Shown here: one piece after another, positions 43,901-52,900 of the stretch
Position numbering within the stretch: position 1 is the first letter of the stretch
Layout: every line of letters starts with the position of its first letter
Source: Macrosoma leucophasiata
Lineage: Eukaryota > Arthropoda > Insecta > Lepidoptera > Hedylidae
DNA length: 64,000 nucleotides
Direction: 5' to 3'
Assembly (NCBI GenBank): GCA_036365455.1
Contig: JAWQUS010000002.1
Coordinates: 2,480,001-2,544,000, forward strand
Made by a program: the position numbers and the translations under genes
Notes under the pieces: generated by a model
The model's input: only the letters and a program-made list of their open reading frames with translations
Databases searched by the model: none
Told to the model about the DNA's origin: nothing

Positions 43901-46900
43901 CTTTACTCGAATAACTTGACTGTAACTCACTTGAGTGACATATTATACTTGATACTTACATATTATACTTGATATTATACTAACTTTGACGCTGCTTAAA
44001 TAAATACGAAATATCGTTTTACTTGATACAGGCGATATGCGTAATAGCGATGCCATAATAACAATTTTTTTTTTTTAAAACTGTGTTGGTGGCACAACGG
44101 TAGTGCACATAGATGAAATTTTGTGGATAGTAGCGGTCCTAGGATAGACGGTAATGGTCATGACTATTATCATTCTTCACTATGGACCACAACACTTAAT
44201 AATAAAAAATGTATCTCACCCTAATATTCTGCAGATCCTCTTTAAGTCCGTTAAGTTTGCTAAGCTCGTTCTCCCGGACATGTTTCTTGACGTACACCAC
44301 CTGGTTGGGGTAGCTGGGCGGCATCAGGTACTGTTTGATGTCGCCGTCCACCCGCTTCGACTCCTCCTTGGGCTGCAGTGATTTATTCATGTTGGGAGAC
44401 TTATCTACCTTTATCTGCATTCAGAATATCTTCTATAGTTTATGTTTATGTTTTATATGTACAATTATGCACCACCACATTACCTAATCTATCTGCCGCT
44501 ATATGAATCAGTGTCCAGCACTATCGTGTCAATAAGTTTATAAAGAAAAATAGTTTTTAATGAAATAAAATATGTTAATCATGGTACACCTTAAATGTTT
44601 GGTCAGCATCACAACAGGTTTGTATGTTTCTTTCTAATTGAGACAAAAATATCAACATAATAGGTTGGGGAAAAAGTCTTTTCGCATTATAGTATGTATG
44701 AACTTGTAATAAAATCTCTTTGGCTGTAGTATTTGTATCTGGCTGGTTTTGGTATCATTGAAAGTTAAAATTTTAAAGAACATAATTCCAAATTCAAATT
44801 AGGCAAATGTGTGATTTTCATTTGTTTTTCGTACTGTCAAGATGAGTGAGTCTAATGAAGAAATTCGATACATTTTAAAATTTTACTACAAAAAAGGTAA
44901 AAAAGCAACGCAAGCCGCGAAAAAAATTTGCGATGTTTATGGACCTAGTGCAGTGTCTGTGAGAGTTGCACAAATTTGGTTTAAGCGTTTTCAATCCGGA
45001 AATTTTGATGTCAAAGATGCACCTCGCTCTCACCCTATTACGGATAAAATGGATGCCATTTTTGAAAAAGTGGAACAAGTCAGTCGTTACGACGTAGCTG
45101 AAGAACTGAGAATGATCACAAAACAGTTTTGGCGCATTTGAAAAAAACTGGGTACAAAAAAAAGCTCGATATTTGGGTACCTCACGAGCTCACTGAAAGA
45201 AACCTAATGAACCGTGTACTCATTTGTGATTCTTTATTACGACGTAATGAAACCGAATCATTTTTGAAGAAGCTTATAACTGGTGATGAAAAGTGGATCA
45301 CGTACGACAAGAACGTGCGAAAAAGGTCGTGGTCAAAGGCCGGTCAGGCTTCAGACTGTGGCGAAACCCGGGTTAACTCGCAATAAGGTGATGTTGTGTG
45401 TGTGGTATGATTGGAAGGGCATTATTCATTATGAGCTATTACCACCAGGCAGGACCATCGATTCTGAACTCTACTGCGAACAACTGATGAGATTAAAGCA
45501 AGAAGTTGAGAGAAAGCGGCCGGAATTGATCAACAGAAGGGGTGTGGTGTTTCATCATGATAACGCTAGACCTCACACATCTATAGCCACTCAGCAAATT
45601 AAGAGAGTTTGGCTGGGAGGTGTTAATGCATCCGCCGTATAGTCCTTGAGATTTCCACCTGTTTCGGTCTCTTCAGAATTCTTTATGCAATGTTAGGTTA
45701 ACATCACGAGAGGACTGCCAAATCCACTGGTCGCGGTATTTTGATGAGAAGTCCCAAAATTTTTATAGCAATGGGATCATGTCCCTACCTACAAGATGGC
45801 AAAAGGTTATCGAACAAAATGGTACAAACATACTTTAGTTAAATTTAAATAAACTATATTAAAAATGTTTTGAATTATCTTAAAAAATGCGAAGAAACTT
45901 TTTCCCCAACCTTATATATTATTTTGAAAAGTTTTCGAATGTAAAAACTTGCAACGGCGGTCATTGGAAAGTGACCGATACAAATTGATGAAAGTTACGT
46001 TATGTTAGTTTTTAATTTTAATGATCATAGGTATCTACTTTTTTCATAAGGAATCGGCGTGCATGTATGAAGAGAATGATGAAAGTAGACGAGGCACGAG
46101 AGGTTTGTCAGAACCGGGATGTCTGGCGCTCTACACTCTCTGCCTACCCCGTTAGGGACCTGGCGTGAAGATACATACATACTTTTCTCATAAATAACAA
46201 TAATAAAATGAAAATATCGAATATAAAATACCATTGTATTGAAAATATAGCGTAATAAATATTTTCGTAAAAGAATTCTTACAATGATTTGGAAAGTCAG
46301 AATTCATTGTAATTTGTAAAAAAACTTACAATTTTAGGCATTACGCAAGATTTCGTTCACTACTACGTATTTTTAACTGTAAATTTACAAGAAACCATTA
46401 CTTGAATCACAAAAATTATTCACCATCGGTTTGTAACACATAAAATGTTCATATTTCAAATCGTTACGTCTGTTTTAAAACTACCCACATTCGTTTACAT
46501 TTTGCGTTTTGTTTTTACTGCAAAAAATTTAGATCGATATTATGATGTAAGTCATGTCATCTATTAAAAAAATGCTCTATTTATTTGAAACGTTCTTTAG
46601 TTACATTTACGTGACCTAATGTTGTACTTTCACCAATAACACAAAATATTTTTTTTTAAGAAAAATGGAAAGATAACTTGTCTCGGACTACGCTTAATCC
46701 CTACTAATATTATAAATGCGAAAGTAACTCTGTCTGTCTGTCTGTCTGTTACCTTTTCACGTCCAAACGACTGAACCGATCTTAATGAAAGGAGATGTTG
46801 CAAAAATGTATGGCCCTCCGGCCATGTATTGTACACAATATCATTAACTGGCAAAATCAATATAAAAACGTTTTTTACTGCATATTTTCACTTATTTGGC

Positions 46901-49900
46901 TTTGTTTGCAGTTACAAAATATTATTTGCAGTTAGAATTGCAACTCAAACCAACATGGCGAATATGGCGGGCGATGTAATTTTGACATTTTAATTTTTTA
47001 AATTGTTTTTTGATTAGATAGAACTTGGAGAAAAAAGTAATATTTTCTGAATACTATCGAAATCGATTTCATGTGTTAATACTAAGAACTTAAACTAATC
47101 GATTTCCATTTTAAAGAAGCGTCGGCTGTGTCGCCGCCATGTTGAATATGGTTGAAAATGATAAAATCGTTTGAATTAAATGTGGTAGTAACTCTAAAAT
47201 ATATACTTGAATAAATAAATTGCATTTTTTTCGGATTCATCTTAAATTTACCCATTTTTTGAGGATGTGTACGATCTAGAGCCGAGCTCGCAACATCTCC
47301 TTTGGTACAGAGATAGAGCTGACTTTGAGAAAGAACATAGGCTACTTTTCGACACTCACGCGGGCGAAGCCGCGGGCAACAGCTAGTAATTTATAAGTGC
47401 GAAATTCTGCAATTTGTGAGATCTACTCCCTTATTCATAAACATACATTAGTCACGTTTTAGCTATAGAATGCTTTGTCTTTGTCATTTGCATTGTCAAA
47501 TGTGCAGGATAGAAAAGGAGAGATTAGCAACACTTTAGCTAAAATACGTTTAAGAATAAGAGGACTAATGTATACCATTTTGATGTTCGTTAGTTAGGCA
47601 GTGCAATGTAGCGGCGTTTGAAATTCCTTGTCTCGGACCTAGTAAGAAAAAAAATAATACCAGCCCAGCCTAAGGCGGCCAACTTTCTGGAAATAGCATG
47701 CGGGACTTTTTGTGGATAGATAGGGTATGGTTAATGCGTAGTATGAAGTTTTGTCAGTAGGTATACGTACCCATAATTTCATAAAAACACAAAACTCACA
47801 TACTGATATTATTTATTTTTAAAATAGAATATATCACTAGATTGACACTTTTTTAAGGAATTCAAAATGGAACAAAGCAATCACACACACACACACACAC
47901 GCAAACAATTTTCAATTGAATTGATTGAATTCACACAATGCTAGTTGGTATACCTACACCTACGTAGATACTCCGCTGTTGTTTGCATGCGTGTGTTAGT
48001 GTAGTGTACGTTTTATGTATGTGTGTGAATGTGTTGTTATGTAGTAGCTTGAAAAAAAATAGGCATGGCACGTCAATGAATCGAATGCGGGACGTGCGGG
48101 ACGCATCCAACGTTTTTCGGGACTATTTTATTAATTCTTACAAAGCGGGATTATTTCCATCATTACGGGACGGTCCCACAGAATCCGGGACGGTTGGCCG
48201 CCTTAGCCCAGCCGATCCACCTACTAAACTTAGTGGTATGAGCGACAGGGCTTGTATTATAAAGATGTTAGAGATCGCAGGTTTTTAATACAGCGAATGT
48301 CAATTTTTACGTAATAAAGGAAAAAACGAAATCGTGACGTCACGCCGTGATACATTACGGCCGCCTGACTTTCGTTTACTAAAAATGCTCTTGAAAATGT
48401 ATTTATTAAATCAATCAATATTTTTAGTGATCAAGCTGAACTGTCTTATCAAACTGATCTTAAAACTACCAACTTACAAACTTTTCATCAATTACTTTAG
48501 TATTTTTTTTTAAAGTAATGAATGTGGCAAACAAGCATGCAGTTAACATTGATGTTAAGCGATGACTGCAGCCTAGACATCCACACTAAGACCAGAGTTC
48601 AAAACGCAGATGCGTTGCCACTTCTGAGACCTTTGTTGATATGTCTCTGTGATAAGTTATAACGGGGCCGTACATTATCATCTAACTGGAACACGATAGT
48701 GCTGAACTCTACCATTTAGCGGCAGATTGTTTAGGTAACACGATGGTGCCTACGCCCTCGAGCTCCTACACTGGAACTCTACCACCAGTAATATCAGTCT
48801 AATAGCCAAATGCTAACGAAATTTAACTTACCTCATCTTCGTCGTCACTGCTCAATGCTATAATCTCCGGCTTTGTATCAATGATTGTGACGTCATCGTC
48901 GATGAAATTTTCCTTGTACCTCTCTTTCTCTGCTAGCGTTTTGTTGAGATTCTTGGGTTTCATATCGCAAGGCTCCATTTGTGTTAAGTCCAATATAGCT
49001 ACAGGTTCCAGATTACTTTTATTTAAAGAAGACTTAGATGCATCATTTTTATTAGTTTTTGGACGTTGTATCGATGCATTATTTACATCATTGATTGAAT
49101 TATTAAATTCGTTTGTGACATCTTTTAGTGGACTTGCAAAAGGAGAACATGTTAGTCGAGACGTGTCCGTGTCTTTGAGTGGTGATTTTGTTTCATGTAT
49201 CTCAGAATCAGGAAGCTCTGCGTGACTGAGAGCTGAGCTCGCGCGGGAAGTGTGGGTTGTCTGAAACAATACGCTAAGGGAACTGTTTGCGGATCTATTA
49301 TGAAATTAGATATTTTTATCTTGCAATTTAATTTCCAAAATAAAATGCTGTTAACAAATTTTCATTTTTTGATAGCTAGGAAAAATACAGAAAGCGCCTT
49401 TCGCAGCGCATCCAAATTCTTTGGCTCACCAAATGACGACCTCTAGGCCTGTAAAACGACTAAAGAGAGCACAAGTGTTCTCCGAATGAGTAAGGGTTGC
49501 TGTTTTTCTCGGCAGCAGTTCCCAACATCAATCTCCACCCAACTCACCTACTCATATTCTCTCGACTGATCGCAGGTCACAAGAGAACGAAAAAAATATA
49601 TAGTGGGATGCAGCTGCTTCTCCCATTCAATCACTCCCTCGGTAGCTAGGCTCAGGCGATAGTTTATTAAGGACGTTAAGGAATTTTGAAATGAAGACGC
49701 GTTTATTCTTCTATCGACTTAATTTCTTAAGCGTGCAAACTTTATCGTGTAAATAAAAATCCCTACTAATATTATAATTGCAAAAGTAACTCTGTCTGTC
49801 TGTTACTTTTTCACGTCCAAACGACTGAACCGATTTTAATGAAATTTGTTACAGAGATAGAGCTGACATTGAGAAAGAACATAGGATACTTAGTAATTTA

Positions 49901-52900
49901 TATTACGACATCCACGCGGGCGAAGCCGCGGGCAACAGCTAGTACATAATAAGTATGTACAGCACTCAATAATCAATATTGCACATCGAGCCTACGAAAG
50001 AGACGATAGGCTATTTTCGACTTCGTAGAGCGTTATCTCTGCTGCACACTGCCTATGTAGGCACTGATAGTCCGTTATTGGTCAAAACATGATCAAAATG
50101 ATCGACAAACGTCAGATAGATAACGTGCGAAAGAGATAACGCTTTACCCGAAATAAGCCGAAGTCTCCTTTCTATGGTCGATGTATATATTTCTTGTTGG
50201 ATACTGTACCTCACTATATTTACATAAATAATACTTACATCGCGAAGCGCGCATGGCCCGGCGGCTGGTGTAGATCGGAAGCGATCTACTCGGTTAAGCA
50301 CTACGGGCGCGGTCAGGTAGTGTGATGGGTGACCGCTAGTGGCAAATTAAATGCGCGTTTCCGTGCTTCGGAAGGCACGTTAAGCCGTCGGTCCCGGTTG
50401 CTATCGATAGATAGCAGTCGTTAAACCTTGTCGGGAGGCCTTATGGGCGGTTTGTAAACATCCGACAACGGGTTGGCCACTAACCTACCCACCTCCACCA
50501 ATTCGCATTGGAGCAGCGTGGTGGAGTAAGCTCCAGGCCTCCCCCCAAAAATAAGGGGAGAGACTCGTGCCCAACAGTGGGACGTATAATGGGTTGCCAT
50601 TATTATTATATAATACTTACATCATCAGACTGTATAAAGTCGGAATCGTCGCTGTCGTTATCCTTAGGTATCACGCCCATGATACTCATCCGCGTTGCTC
50701 GTGACATCACCATTTCATCCTCATCCCGTGTTTCGTCATCTTCACTGTCCTCAACTTCACTATTATCTTTGCTATCTTCTTTCACTTCTTTACTATCCCG
50801 ATCCTCATTAAACGGCTTTCTGGCCTCATTTTTGTCCGCTTCAATAGCTAATTCGTCGTCATCTTCATCTTTTTGATGGAGAGTTTTACTAGTCTCATGG
50901 GCTATGTCATCAATATCTTTGTCCTCAGGACTATCATCATTTTCACTATCTTCACTTTCATCATCCTCTTCACTATCATTTTGGTAGCTCATGTTACTAA
51001 CATCAGCTTTTTTGTCATTAACAATCTTTATAGGCGTCTCTTTTAGACATAATAGCTTTTTGTGCTTATCATGTTCTATAATAATGGAGTTTTCTGTATC
51101 AGAATCTATGAGAAACATACGTTTTTTCGTTTTCTTGCCAATGAATGAGTCAGATGATCTGACAGACGATTTTGGAGGCGGTCGCCGCCGCGGTACAATT
51201 TCCGGTGATACGTCACCTAATACATTATAATTATATAAATACAATTGGAACAACAAACAAATCTTTATAAATAAAAATCAATTGCTGTTCGTTAGTCTCG
51301 CTAAAACTCCAGAACGGCTGGACAGATTTGGCTAATTTTGGTTTTGAATGATATTTGGAAGTCCAGTGAAGGTTTAAAAGGTAAGAAAATATGAAGAAAT
51401 TAAAGGGAAATAGTAAAAACCACCATTTAATTTTTCCAGTCCGTATCTATCAAACCTTTAGACACATTATTTCATTCTGAGATTACAGCATATCCTCCTT
51501 ATGGAGAAGCTTTTTTTCCAGCAGTGGACATCTTTCAGACGAAATGATGATGAGTTGGAACATAATTTGCATTGGGTTGTGGGGTGATATCATTTAAAAT
51601 AATAAGTGGAGAATATTGTTGTATTGTATAATGTTCAATGAAATAATCAAATAAATAATCAACAAGTAATGATAATAATTATATTTATATCAATTTATTT
51701 CAGGCATATAAAATACTTAAAATTAAACAATATTCCCATAGAAAATTGTTACCTTCATCTGAAGAGCTGACCACAACTTTATTCAGTGAATTGTCAGATT
51801 GTCTTCTAATACTGCCTCTCTTACTGGATTCTGTACAAGTTTAAATATGAGATTTTGATATTTCTTTATATGCTCAGACGGATTGGGCCGGACGGGCCTG
51901 ACTGAATTGGGCCGGAAGGGCCTGATAAATTGGTGCCTCCCCAAATGGCTGGGGCCTATAACTGGATAATGGAACTGGGACCTAAGACTTGTGGTAAGCC
52001 CAGCAAACCAGAACTGTAGGGAGTGTAACAAGGCTGTTATCTGGCTATCAAATACCACCCAACTATATATGGACATATATATAGACAGTCAAATGCTAAT
52101 AGTAAAGGGGAAAAGAGACATTTTACTGATATACTTTTTACATTAGTTTATGACATTTAGTTTTATCTTAGTGATATTCTTGACTTTACATATATTTTTT
52201 ATCTTGTTTGACATGTATATCAATTGTTATTTGCTTTAATTTATTTTGTTTGTTTTTGACGTGTCATAAGAGGTGCCTGTCACCCTAAATTAATAAATGA
52301 GTTTCTGATTCTGATTCTGATTCTGATAATGAACACCTTTTCTTAAGGTAACATGAATACTACCATTCAATAGCAAAAATATTAGGTAATGTGATGATGC
52401 TTATTATTAAATCATCTAGTTAGTTTCGTACCACCTAACTTTTTCCAGGAAGTGTTTTCATCCGCAGGTATTATTATGTCCAAGAATTAATAAAAACACA
52501 TGTTTAGAACTATGGAGTGTATTCAGCTCGGTAGCAATACAATAATGTGAGAACCCCAACAATGATATTCAACTACCTACCATACACGTGACATATTTCT
52601 GTATATGATACTTAGGGATAAATATTTTACGAAACTGACAATATAACATCATAAATGAAAGCATTAGGTGGTCGGCCCCCAGATAAGCAAAGTATGGAGC
52701 TATATGTAACATTACCATCATCATCACTGCTGAATATAATATGTGGTTGTGCAGCACTACTCCGACGGCTCACAGATTTAAAAGCCCGTACTTCTTTGAC
52801 TTCTTCACTCTCATCTACAAATGACTAATAGTTTAATTTCAACAGAATAACACTGAATTAGGTAAGTTTTTAAGGAATGTGATATGCATTGCTTACAAAT

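Larger units (their letters stand above)
44415..48831. other. TTF2 intron 5: mariner, LINE tail, Helitron with Spy-like insert
   Basis: A 4.4-kb intron. It contains a SINE-A fragment (44462-44530), a complete but dead mariner (44661-45914), a LINE tail (46054-46180), a Helitron-like element carrying a Spy-like insertion (46698-47386), a Harbinger-type MITE (47426-47564), a CA repeat (47883-47900) and a SINE-A (48511-48788). Confidence 0.65.
49261..50620. other. TTF2 intron 4: repeats
   Basis: Holds a Helitron-like element (49760-49942), a foldback MITE of the TATTGCACATCGACC family (49976-50203) and a 5S-headed SINE (50243-50612). 49261-49750 shows nothing I recognise. Confidence 0.55.

Noticed and set aside
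44842..45642. Functional mariner transposase
   Set aside because: Split across frames, with a stop and deletion in the third catalytic region.
48881..49225. Plus-strand 114-residue frame
   Set aside because: Antisense shadow of TTF2 exon 5.
50508..50876. Plus-strand Ser-rich frame
   Set aside because: Antisense of the acidic TTF2 exon 4; Asp/Glu codons read as Ser/Leu on the other strand.
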